Source: Candidatus Babelota bacterium
GTDB taxonomy: Bacteria > Babelota > Babeliae > Babelales > JABDEC01
Reading direction: 5' to 3'
Assembly: GCA_013286795.1 (NCBI GenBank)
Contig: JABDFA010000004.1
Coordinates: 75,213-113,393 of the forward strand
Length of the DNA stretch: 38,181 nt
A program made the translations under genes and the position numbers. Positions 31,691 through 38,181 of the stretch are shown piece by piece. Position 1 is the first letter of the stretch. Each line of letters starts with the position of its first letter. The notes under the pieces are model-generated. The model did not search any database. It was not told the DNA's origin and saw only the letters and a list, made by a program, of their open reading frames with translations.

Positions 31691-31720
31691 TTGATTTTGA
31701 ATATAAAATTTAAGTATAAT
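31691..31720 (+). promoter_or_regulatory. Candidate promoter for the 31794 gene
   Basis: TTGATT (31691-31696) and a perfect TATAAT (31715-31720) are separated by 18 bases. The 5' leader would be about 67 bases and ends in a strong AAAAGGAGGT ribosome-binding site. Confidence 0.55.
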
Positions 31721-31793
31721 TTGTAATATAATATTAGTATATCTAAAAAAGAGTGAATGTTAGTTGTTTCTTAGTTAATAAAAGGAGGTCCTC

Positions 31794-31991
31794 ATGTGTA
31801 ATTGTAATGATTGTAGCTGTAATCAAAAAGACCATAAAAAACATGGTCAAAATGAACGTTCAGAACATAATAAGAGCGGAAGTTCATCTAATCAAGGTGA
31901 ACAACGTAAAGAACAGTATGGCAAATCTGATTCAAAATCAGAAAAAGGCCATGGTTCTTATGGTTCTGAAGAATCTAGAAAGAAAATGTAA
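31794..31991 (+). CDS. Small hydrophilic Cys-cluster protein
   Basis: The 65-residue product begins MCNCNDCSCNQKDHKKHGQN and continues with a Ser/Lys/Glu/Gly-rich, probably disordered tail. Four Cys in CxCxxCxC spacing plus nearby His suggest metal binding. AAGGAGGT lies five bases before the ATG, the best ribosome-binding site in this part, and a promoter lies upstream, so it is probably well expressed. An overlapping frame (31753-32001) has no such site. No signal sequence is seen. I do not recognise a family. Confidence 0.7.
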   Translation: MCNCNDCSCNQKDHKKHGQNERSEHNKSGSSSNQGEQRKEQYGKSDSKSEKGHGSYGSEESRKKM

Positions 31992-32012
31992 TTTTTTTTA
32001 GATAACAAAATA

Positions 32013-32032
32013 GGGGGAATTAATTTTCCCCC
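32013..32032. terminator. Bidirectional hairpin terminator
   Basis: GGGGGAA and TTCCCCC form a 7-bp stem with a 6-base loop, 21 bases after the stop of the small Cys gene and 24 bases past the stop of the minus-strand ankyrin gene. Neither side has a long T run. Confidence 0.65.
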
Positions 32033-32056
32033 GTTAATTCACTTTAAGATCTTGTC

Positions 32057-32959
32057 TTACATAATCACACAAGGGTCTTCATATTCTAATTTTTCTTTTT
32101 CAGTTTTTTCATTCTTTTCAAATTCTTCAGAATAAAGTTTAAGAATTTCATCAATTGAATCTGGCAGATTAAAAAAGTTTTCTGCATCTTCTGGATATTG
32201 TAAATAGCTTTCTACTAAATTGCGAAGCTCACCTAATAAAATTTCTGAATCAGACAAATTTTTGCGTATAATGGTATTAACTTTATGTACTATATCTTTT
32301 ATATTTTTATTTTTTATGTTTTTCATTCTTAAAAAATGGTTTTCTAAAAAATTTTTAATAGATAAAGATTTGATACGATCTTCATTATTTGTACTCGCAT
32401 TGAACCACCAATAATCTGCAAATTCTACAGCAGTTTTATATTTACCAACATCAACATTATCATTTGCGCCATAAAAACAAAAAAGTTTTATCAAGCTTAA
32501 ATCACGCCTCATAATCGCATGAGTAATTGGAAAATTGCCGTGTAGTTCTCTATCAATTGATGCTCCGAACTTAATTAAATATTCTATAAAATCTAAATCA
32601 AAAGGTTGCCTAAATGAGGGTTGTCTGAATAAATGATCATGCAGTAATTTTGTATTTGAAACAACATCACCTGGTTTTAATAAAAATTTGGCAATATTTA
32701 CGTGACCTAATCTAACAGCGTGAAAAATTGCAGAATAAAATCCTATATAACCAGTTTCTAGGGTTGTCTGAAATTTAAAATCAATATCAGCGCCTTCTTT
32801 AAGTGCTTCTTGAACTTTTTCTAGACTGCCTTCTATAACAGCATTTTTCAATTTTTCGTTTGCTTGCGGGTTAAATTTGATTCCAACTAGCAATTCCATG
32901 CTATTGGAATTGAAAAAATAAAGAAACGAAAGAAGCGATAAAAATTTTATAAATTTCAC
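32057..32959 (-). CDS. Secreted ankyrin/YPED-domain protein, dispersed copy
   Basis: 300 residues: signal sequence (MKFIKFLSLLSFLYFFNSNSM), ankyrin-like repeats (about 30-190: LKEGADIDFKFQ; HAVRLGHVNIAKFLL; IKFGASIDRELHGNFPITHAI), then the C-terminal domain shared with the 20.8-23.3 kb trio: RMKNIKNKNIKDIVHKVNTI, LLGELRNLVESYLQYPEDAENFF, SIDEILKLYSEEFEK. The end matches the 20843 product best. It is 9 kb from the trio, which shows that the family is dispersed. A hairpin terminator follows at 32013-32032. Confidence 0.8.
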   Translation of the reverse strand: MKFIKFLSLLSFLYFFNSNSMELLVGIKFNPQANEKLKNAVIEGSLEKVQEALKEGADIDFKFQTTLETGYIGFYSAIFHAVRLGHVNIAKFLLKPGDVVSNTKLLHDHLFRQPSFRQPFDLDFIEYLIKFGASIDRELHGNFPITHAIMRRDLSLIKLFCFYGANDNVDVGKYKTAVEFADYWWFNASTNNEDRIKSLSIKNFLENHFLRMKNIKNKNIKDIVHKVNTIIRKNLSDSEILLGELRNLVESYLQYPEDAENFFNLPDSIDEILKLYSEEFEKNEKTEKEKLEYEDPCVIM

Positions 32960-33047
32960 GATTAGGACCCCTTATTTGTAGGATAATACATTAAATAATT
33001 AATTAATTTTAATATTAGCAAAATTATTTATAATTGTCTATTAGGAT

Positions 33048-33200
33048 TTGGCACCACAAGATTTTAAGAGTTTGAAATATTTGCAAGAAAATATTGGTGA
33101 TAAATTTATTCAAGGATTTGTTGTTTATACTGGTAATGAGTATATACCTTTTGGCAAAAATCTATTTGCTTTGCCCGTTAGGTGTTTGTGGAATAATTAA
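33048..33200 (+). pseudogene. C-terminal remnant of a DUF4143 (AAA-type) ATPase
   Basis: Fifty codons from a TTG at 33048 read LAPQDFKSLKYLQENIGDKF, then a GFVVYTGNEYIPFG stretch and LFALPVRCLW before a TAA at 33198-33200. This is the typical end of ATPases with a DUF4143 domain (restriction-like C-terminus, ..GIVLYTG..FG..LxALPxSxLW). An in-frame TAG at 33042 and the lack of any ATPase part upstream show that it is a decayed fragment. Its last 39 bases overlap, antisense, the 3' end of the neighbouring secreted-protein gene. Confidence 0.65.
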
Positions 33201-35285
33201 TTGTTTGTTTTTTTCCATAATTGTTCCTATTTTTTTTACAACCAATTTATAATCTAATGGAGTGGATTCTACGGACCACCATTTACCATCTTCATGGGGT
33301 GTTCCTAGACGTGAAAACCTATTAAACCAAACACCGTCATGTTTTTGTCTAATATTATTAATTATTCCAAAATCATTTTCAGTTTTTAGTTTGGACAGTA
33401 AAATAACTGATATGTGCAAACAATGAATATTGTTTGCAACAAGCCATTTATAATGTGTGAAAAAATTATTATTGAAAGTAGCTAAAATTATTGGTTCTTG
33501 CTCTGTAGAAAGTCCATTTAAAATTCCAAGATAAAACCAACTGCTTGGAATTGCTGGCATGTAAGCTCCAATTAAAGCATTTGGTAATTTTTCTTTAATG
33601 TATTGGCGAATTTTTTCTCCTAACAAACAAGCTTCTTTTTTTAATACACAAAAATAATCGTTTAGTTTGTTGTTTTTGTATAAATATTTAATTCGTTGAT
33701 CTCTGCTGAAGTTTTGTAAGCTAGTTATCTCTTCAATGGTTAAATGTTTTGTGTATAAATCCCAAGATGAATCTGAAAAATCGCAAAGCGAAGGATATGA
33801 GCTTTCTTGATTTTGCGCATGGTACATTTCAAAATCAAAAAATACTCCTCCTATCTCAATTCCATTGCCTACAGAATTGTTCCAGATATTTACAAATTCA
33901 TCAAATGAATTGAAAAATTCTGTTTTCCAAAAATTTTCAATATCAAAGGGTGAAGGTATCTTGGTATAATTGTTGTTATAAATGTCTTTCATAGAATCAA
34001 AGTTATGAATAGTTTTAAAATTTCCTGTTAACTCTGTGCCTATAAAAATTTTTGGTAAATCTTTTTCTAGATTTTGATATTTCTGTTTTAGAGCTTTCGT
34101 AAATCTATTTATACGTTCAAAATATAAATCTTTATTTTTTTCTGAAATACCATTTTTACTTAAATAGTTTTCAGGATCAAATCTTATCCATAAAAGATTT
34201 AAATTAGCTGTCGCTATATTTTCGATTCCAATTTCTAACATATCTCCATCATAGGCTTCCAGATCTATCCATCCTGCCCAAATTCCATTTTTGCACCATT
34301 TATATAGATTATGGTCTATGGTTCTATTTCTTATATTTTCAGCTAATTTTTTTTGTTCATTATAAAAGTTTAAAGTTAATTTTTCAGGCAATTTAAAATT
34401 ATGCTTGTTTTTGACTATTTCTTCTATATTTGTTTTTTCTGAAATCATTTTGATTTCAATAAAAACTTCTTGTAAAATTTTTTCTAATTTATTTTGTAAA
34501 TTTTGTGATATAGGATTTATTCTATAATCTTCTTCTGATTCATTAAATAACATAGTGGGCGATTTTAAAAGAAAAACATGATTATTGTGTCTAAAATCTT
34601 TTATATATAAACCAAATGGAAAAAGCCTTTTGATTATATCGCAATATTGATTATTTAATGGTAATAGCGATGCTAATAATAAATCTGCTTGTGAATCAGC
34701 GCAATAGTAGAATTCTAGATCTTCATTTTCTTCTGAGTCTGTTTTTTTAGGCTCAGGCTTAGGATATAAAGCAGTTCTATAAAATCTGTTTTTTTGTAAA
34801 TTATATTTAAGAAAATAGTTAATCCAAGGTTTAAAAGTTCTCCGTGCAAAACTAGTTAATGCATTTGTATCTTTTATTATTTGTTTAGCTTTTTCTATTT
34901 GGGATGGTTGTGCTACGGTATCTGGAAATAGAAAACAGATGGTTCTATTTTTGGCTTCAATAAATTTTGTGATCTCATTAATTACATCATCAAATATAAA
35001 ACTTCTTTCACTGTTCATGAATCTGGCCGAAATTAAAAATACTACAGCATCATATTTAATAATATCTTTGTTTTTTAGTTCGTAACAGTTTATATATTCT
35101 GGTTTGTAACCAGTATTTTGCATTAATTCAAAAAAATTATTGTATGAGTATTGTGCATTTGCATAGGTATCTATAAATAAAAGAGTTTTAGATTTTGAAC
35201 AAGAGTCTGTTTCCTGCGAATAAACACACAAAAAGCTTAGTAGTGATATTAGGTTAAAAATAAATATTTTTTTATAAACTTGCAT
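33162..35285 (-). CDS. Large secreted protein, possible glycoside-hydrolase-like barrel
   Basis: The 707-residue protein has a signal sequence (MQVYKKIFIFNLISLLSFLCVYS). Residues about 30-130 look like a Rossmann-type domain (LLFIDTYANAQYSYNNFFELM; YDAVVFLISARF). The second half (about 330-690) alternates strands and helices as in a TIM barrel, with ENIATANLNLLWIRFDPENYL, IFIGTELTG, GGVFFDFEMYHAQ and LIGAYMPAIPSSWFYLG. Acidic residues at strand ends (GTEL, FDFE) resemble glycosidase sites, but no known family is recognised. The last 12 codons run antisense through the DUF4143 remnant, so the original stop may have been lost. It is divergent from uvrC with only a short gap between them. Confidence 0.65.
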   Translation of the reverse strand: MQVYKKIFIFNLISLLSFLCVYSQETDSCSKSKTLLFIDTYANAQYSYNNFFELMQNTGYKPEYINCYELKNKDIIKYDAVVFLISARFMNSERSFIFDDVINEITKFIEAKNRTICFLFPDTVAQPSQIEKAKQIIKDTNALTSFARRTFKPWINYFLKYNLQKNRFYRTALYPKPEPKKTDSEENEDLEFYYCADSQADLLLASLLPLNNQYCDIIKRLFPFGLYIKDFRHNNHVFLLKSPTMLFNESEEDYRINPISQNLQNKLEKILQEVFIEIKMISEKTNIEEIVKNKHNFKLPEKLTLNFYNEQKKLAENIRNRTIDHNLYKWCKNGIWAGWIDLEAYDGDMLEIGIENIATANLNLLWIRFDPENYLSKNGISEKNKDLYFERINRFTKALKQKYQNLEKDLPKIFIGTELTGNFKTIHNFDSMKDIYNNNYTKIPSPFDIENFWKTEFFNSFDEFVNIWNNSVGNGIEIGGVFFDFEMYHAQNQESSYPSLCDFSDSSWDLYTKHLTIEEITSLQNFSRDQRIKYLYKNNKLNDYFCVLKKEACLLGEKIRQYIKEKLPNALIGAYMPAIPSSWFYLGILNGLSTEQEPIILATFNNNFFTHYKWLVANNIHCLHISVILLSKLKTENDFGIINNIRQKHDGVWFNRFSRLGTPHEDGKWWSVESTPLDYKLVVKKIGTIMEKNKQLIIPQTPNGQSK

Positions 35286-35339
35286 AATTTTTAATTTCTA
35301 GTAGAATAATTACATGTGGGTCTTATCGAGGTTAATTAT

Positions 35340-36611
35340 ATGATAAAAGATCAAGTTAAACAATTACCAAAATTACCAGGTGTTTATATTTTTAAAGATA
35401 AAGATGGAACAATAATTTATATTGGTAAGGCTAAATCTATTAAAAATAGGGTATCCAATTATTTTCAAAAATCTGATCAAAATTGGAAAATACAAATGCT
35501 TTTAGAAGAGGCTGTTTCGCTTGAGCATATTTTGACAAAAAGCGAAGATGAAGCGTTGTTGCTTGAGGCTCAAATGGTAGCGGTCAAAAAACCAAAATTT
35601 AATGTGCTATTAAAAGATGGGCAGCCATTTTTGTACTTTCTTTTTTCTAATGATGAATTGGTAGAATTTAAACTTGTAAGAAATAAAAAAGAAAAAGGTG
35701 TTTATTTTGGGCCATTTATAAAGAAACAACAAGCAAGACGAATATTCGAGTTTTTATTAAGAAAATTTAAGCTCAAAATTTGTAAACACAAAATTCCTAG
35801 TGGGTGTCTGGATTTTCATATAGGTAATTGTAGTGGTACTTGCATGGATAATTTTAATAGGCAAGATTATATTTTTAGAATTAATTTTGTAAAAGAGCTC
35901 TTGAACGAAAATTACAGTGAATTAAAAAATCTACTTTTACAACAAATTAAAAAAAGTAATCAAGATCTTGAGTTTGAAAAATCTAAAAATTTTCATAATT
36001 ATCTAGAAAATTTGGATCATATAATTAATATTGTAAAAACACATTTTGATGAAAATAAGTTTGCCAAAGAGATTGCATATGTTTCAAGTAACATGTCACA
36101 ACAAGAAGTACCTCCATATTTAATTGGTCAAGAGTTACAACATTTTTTAAAACTTTCAAAAGAAGTAAGAACTATAGATTGTTTTGATATTTCACATTTT
36201 CAAAGTAATTATATAGTTGGTTCATGTATTAGATTTTTTAATGGTAAGCCGGAAAAAAATAAATTTAGAAGATTTAAAATCAAAACTTTAGATATTCAAA
36301 ATGATTATGCTGCATTACAAGAGATTGTAACTCGTAGATACAAAGATCCTGCTAATTTACCTGATTTAATTTTAATTGATGGTGGCAAAGGGCAACTGAG
36401 TTCTGTTAGATCTATTTGCCCAACTGTGCCATTTATTAGTTTGGCAAAAAAAGAGGAAATTTTATTTAGCTCTGAACACCCAAATGGCATAAAACTAGAT
36501 ATAAAAAGCAATATTGGCAAGCTTCTTATAGCTTTAAGGGATTATGCGCACCATTTTGCCATAAGTTACCATAGGACCAGAAGAAGCAAATCTTTCAGTG
36601 ATTTTAAATAG
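35340..36611 (+). CDS. uvrC: UvrC excinuclease subunit lacking the C-terminal HhH domain
   Basis: UvrC makes both incisions in nucleotide excision repair. The 423-residue product has the GIY-YIG nuclease (LPGVYIFKDKDGTIIYIGKA, about 9-28), a Cys patch (CKHK...GCLDFHIGNCSGTC), a UVR motif for UvrB (about 205-225), and the RNase H-like nuclease with FDISHFQSNYIVGSC and LILIDGGKGQLSS. It ends just after the YAHHFAISYHRTRRSK segment, where standard UvrC (about 600 residues) goes on to two helix-hairpin-helix DNA-binding motifs. I chose the ATG at 35340 because GAGGT lies seven bases upstream; a GTG at 35316 is unlikely. Confidence 0.85.
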   Translation: MIKDQVKQLPKLPGVYIFKDKDGTIIYIGKAKSIKNRVSNYFQKSDQNWKIQMLLEEAVSLEHILTKSEDEALLLEAQMVAVKKPKFNVLLKDGQPFLYFLFSNDELVEFKLVRNKKEKGVYFGPFIKKQQARRIFEFLLRKFKLKICKHKIPSGCLDFHIGNCSGTCMDNFNRQDYIFRINFVKELLNENYSELKNLLLQQIKKSNQDLEFEKSKNFHNYLENLDHIINIVKTHFDENKFAKEIAYVSSNMSQQEVPPYLIGQELQHFLKLSKEVRTIDCFDISHFQSNYIVGSCIRFFNGKPEKNKFRRFKIKTLDIQNDYAALQEIVTRRYKDPANLPDLILIDGGKGQLSSVRSICPTVPFISLAKKEEILFSSEHPNGIKLDIKSNIGKLLIALRDYAHHFAISYHRTRRSKSFSDFK

Positions 36612-36708
36612 ATTTTAAATAATTGTTGAATTTTCTATTAGTATTTGATAAACTTAGAATAGGTATAAATAAGCTATTTTTATAATATAATTATGTGGAG
36701 GCAAGAAA

Positions 36709-37668
36709 ATGAAAAATTTAAAATGTGTTAGCTTGGCTTTTATAGCTTTGACACAAATGTCATTAATATCAGCTATGAGTGAAACGCAATGGGAGAAAGA
36801 GAATCGTATAATGAGTGAAACGCAAAAAGAGAAAATAAGTAGAATATCAAATCTTATTAAAGAAAATATTTTATCCGAAACTTTCCTTTTGCCAGAATTG
36901 TCGGATATTATCTTGGGTTATTTTGACGTGCAAACTTTTCTAGAAATACAAGCAATAGAAACCAGAAAACTTATGGTGGCAATAAAAGATAATGATCTTA
37001 AGAAAGCTGAAGAAGCAATTATAAATGGAGCTGATGTAAATTTTAGAGATAATGTAGGAAATACTCCTCTTGCCTTGGCAGCTGATAAAAGCGGTAGGGA
37101 TAGCTTAGAAATTGCGAAATTGTTAATAATTGGTGGAGCAAATGTGAATCTTCCTAATGGATTTGAAACTACAGCTCTTATGAAAGCGGCAAAAAATGGA
37201 AACTTTGAATTGGTTGAAATTTTATTAAATTCCGGAGCTGATCCAGAAATGACCAATGCGTATGGTAAAAAAGCCTATCAACTTACAGATAATCAAGAAA
37301 TTCATAATCTTTTGTCTAGAGAATTTCAAGAATCACAAAAAGACTTGTTTAAATTAGCAGAGCAAAGAGCATTTCAAAGAAGGCAGGAAGAAATAAAACG
37401 CTTTTATCAAGAAGAACTTAAAAGAAAGAAAGAACAAAAAAGACAAGAGGAGCTTAAAAGACAAGAAGAAGAAAGATTGGCTGCTCAAAGAATACAGGAA
37501 GCTCAAGACAGAGCAAGAGCTTTAGCTGAAGCTGAGTTTGCTGCTGAATCTGCCGCTGCAGAAGAGGCATGGCATCAAGCAGGGTTTAAAGAAGGGTCAG
37601 AAGATTGGTACGAAGAGGCTCCAGCTGAATCAGAAGGAAATTGGGACGAATTTGAAAGCCAAGATTAG
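36709..37668 (+). CDS. Secreted ankyrin and coiled-coil protein with F-box-like motif
   Basis: 319 residues: signal sequence (MKNLKCVSLAFIALTQMSLISA), a 12-residue tandem duplication (MSETQWEKENRI / MSETQKEKISRI, 23-46), the F-box-like helix LLPELSDIILGYFD (about 60-73), three ankyrin repeats (about 86-190; NGADVNFRDNVGNTPLALAA, GGANVNLP..ETTALMKAA, SGADPEMTNAYGKKAYQL), then a long Arg/Glu/Gln-rich coiled coil (210-275) and an acidic Trp-containing tail (AWHQAGFKEGSEDWYEEAP). GGAGG precedes the ATG. Motif first, repeats second is the reverse order of the 4409 and 25717 products. Confidence 0.85.
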   Translation: MKNLKCVSLAFIALTQMSLISAMSETQWEKENRIMSETQKEKISRISNLIKENILSETFLLPELSDIILGYFDVQTFLEIQAIETRKLMVAIKDNDLKKAEEAIINGADVNFRDNVGNTPLALAADKSGRDSLEIAKLLIIGGANVNLPNGFETTALMKAAKNGNFELVEILLNSGADPEMTNAYGKKAYQLTDNQEIHNLLSREFQESQKDLFKLAEQRAFQRRQEEIKRFYQEELKRKKEQKRQEELKRQEEERLAAQRIQEAQDRARALAEAEFAAESAAAEEAWHQAGFKEGSEDWYEEAPAESEGNWDEFESQD

Positions 37669-37924
37669 AATATCAAAATATTTTACTGACATACTTGGTT
37701 GATATAGTTTCAGAATATGCTGTATGTTCAAAAAAAGAAAAAGAAGTCAAATAATAACTCACAAATTATTTAGAAAAATAATTTATAAAAAGCCTCAATA
37801 GTAACTTCTAACTAAAAAATTCTAATGTTCTCTAGTTATTGCTTTAAAATATGAACTTGTCTTTAAATTTAACCTATCCTAATATATTTACACAGTAACT
37901 AAATACAAAAAAGGAATTTTTTAG

Positions 37925-38181
37925 ATGAGAAAAATATTTTTATTCTTGTTTATTCTGTTTCTACCTCAAGCAATTTTTGCTTTAAAAAACAGAAGCAGTC
38001 AGTCATTTATGTTTACAAGACCATGCCATCAAAACATACCTGCCTATCAAGCTTTTTGGCACAATATAATTTATGACAATCCTGCAGAGAAGCCTAATTC
38101 TGTTCAAACTTTATTGTATTACCAAAAATCTTCTGAAATTGCAGAAACCCATAAAGGTGAACAGTTAAGTGAATATTTTTT
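37925..38181 (+). CDS. Secreted protein, 3'-truncated by the window edge
   Basis: An open frame from the ATG at 37925 to the last base (85 codons) begins with a clear signal sequence (MRKIFLFLFILFLPQAIFA) and continues KNRSSQSFMFTRPCHQNIPA, then YQAFWHNIIYDN. AAGGA lies ten bases upstream in the same A-rich leader type as the 2112 gene. No family is recognised from this part. Confidence 0.75.
   Translation, partial: MRKIFLFLFILFLPQAIFALKNRSSQSFMFTRPCHQNIPAYQAFWHNIIYDNPAEKPNSVQTLLYYQKSSEIAETHKGEQLSEYF

Noticed and set aside
31753-32001. 82-codon frame overlapping the small Cys-cluster gene
   Set aside because: The other frame (31794-31991) has a strong ribosome-binding site at the right distance and a sensible composition; this one has none.
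37763-37784. AAATTATT / AATAATTT hairpin as a terminator after the 36709 gene
   Set aside because: The stem is only A-T pairs and the flanks are similar AT-rich DNA, so it is probably chance.
1-38181. tRNA, rRNA or CRISPR array
   Set aside because: Reading both strands I saw no cloverleaf with a GGTTCGAATCC-type arm, no rRNA blocks and no regularly spaced direct repeats. The palindromic repeats are scattered singly, without spacers of constant length.

Overview
The window is AT-rich, densely coded DNA with short intergenic gaps. It mixes reduced bacterial housekeeping genes with many secreted eukaryotic-like repeat proteins: nine ankyrin proteins and one WD40 propeller. Together with a split set of type IV pilus assembly genes and small Sec-signal proteins, this best fits an intracellular or amoeba-associated bacterium with a reduced genome, most probably Candidatus Dependentiae (TM6/Babeliae). 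That assignment is inference from gene content, because no rRNA is present to confirm it.

Layout. 1-5116: a partial unknown gene, a NamZ-like (DUF1343) secreted muramidase, several small exported proteins including a DUF2059 protein, and an ankyrin protein. 5113-9941 (minus): one tight operon ftsY-prmC-pilM-like-pilN-like-mutL. 10205-10998 (minus): a Cys-rich mini-protein plus an ankyrin protein. 11104-15143 (minus): operon pheT-lspA-pgpA-comF. 15304-17019: a conserved protein of unknown function and two convergent Nudix hydrolases. 17027-19055 (minus): a tandem pair of 339-residue ankyrin paralogues. 19151-20736: a Cys-rich secreted protein, then rpsF-rpsR (minus) behind what looks like an S6:S18 autoregulatory leader. 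20843-23287 (minus): three tandem paralogues with ankyrin-like N-terminal halves. 23352-25529: an S24-like repressor without its catalytic serine, divergent from rnhB and a HAS-barrel-like gene. 25530-27691: a possible small RNA, an ankyrin protein and a WD40 protein. 27905-31454 (minus): operon M23 peptidase-pilO-like-pilP-like-pilQ secretin. 31794-38181: a small Cys-rich gene, another ankyrin-like protein, a remnant of a DUF4143 ATPase, a large secreted protein with a possible glycosidase-like barrel, a truncated uvrC, an ankyrin/coiled-coil protein, and the start of a further secreted protein.

How they may work together. Nearly all repeat proteins begin with a Sec-type signal sequence. All but one also carry a short helix motif of the form LPxxxxIIxxY, at the C-terminus, in the middle or near the N-terminus. 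It resembles an F-box or poxviral PRANC motif. Four of them share a longer C-terminal domain (Lys-rich KxK..V..VN helix, then YPED..FF, then IDE) that I do not recognise. The hypothesis worth testing is a family of exported host-interaction proteins: a variable ankyrin or WD40 binding part joined to a common F-box-like adaptor, possibly leaving the cell through the secretin encoded in the same window.

A second theme is a palindromic interspersed repeat family, seen at about 12.7, 16.0, 19.9, 24.8, 27.7 and 31.6 kb. Two copies lie in frame inside housekeeping proteins (the N-terminus of LspA and the C-terminus of RNase HII), much like Rickettsia palindromic elements. One hairpin shows a compensatory base-pair change between two copies, which supports selection on its folded form.
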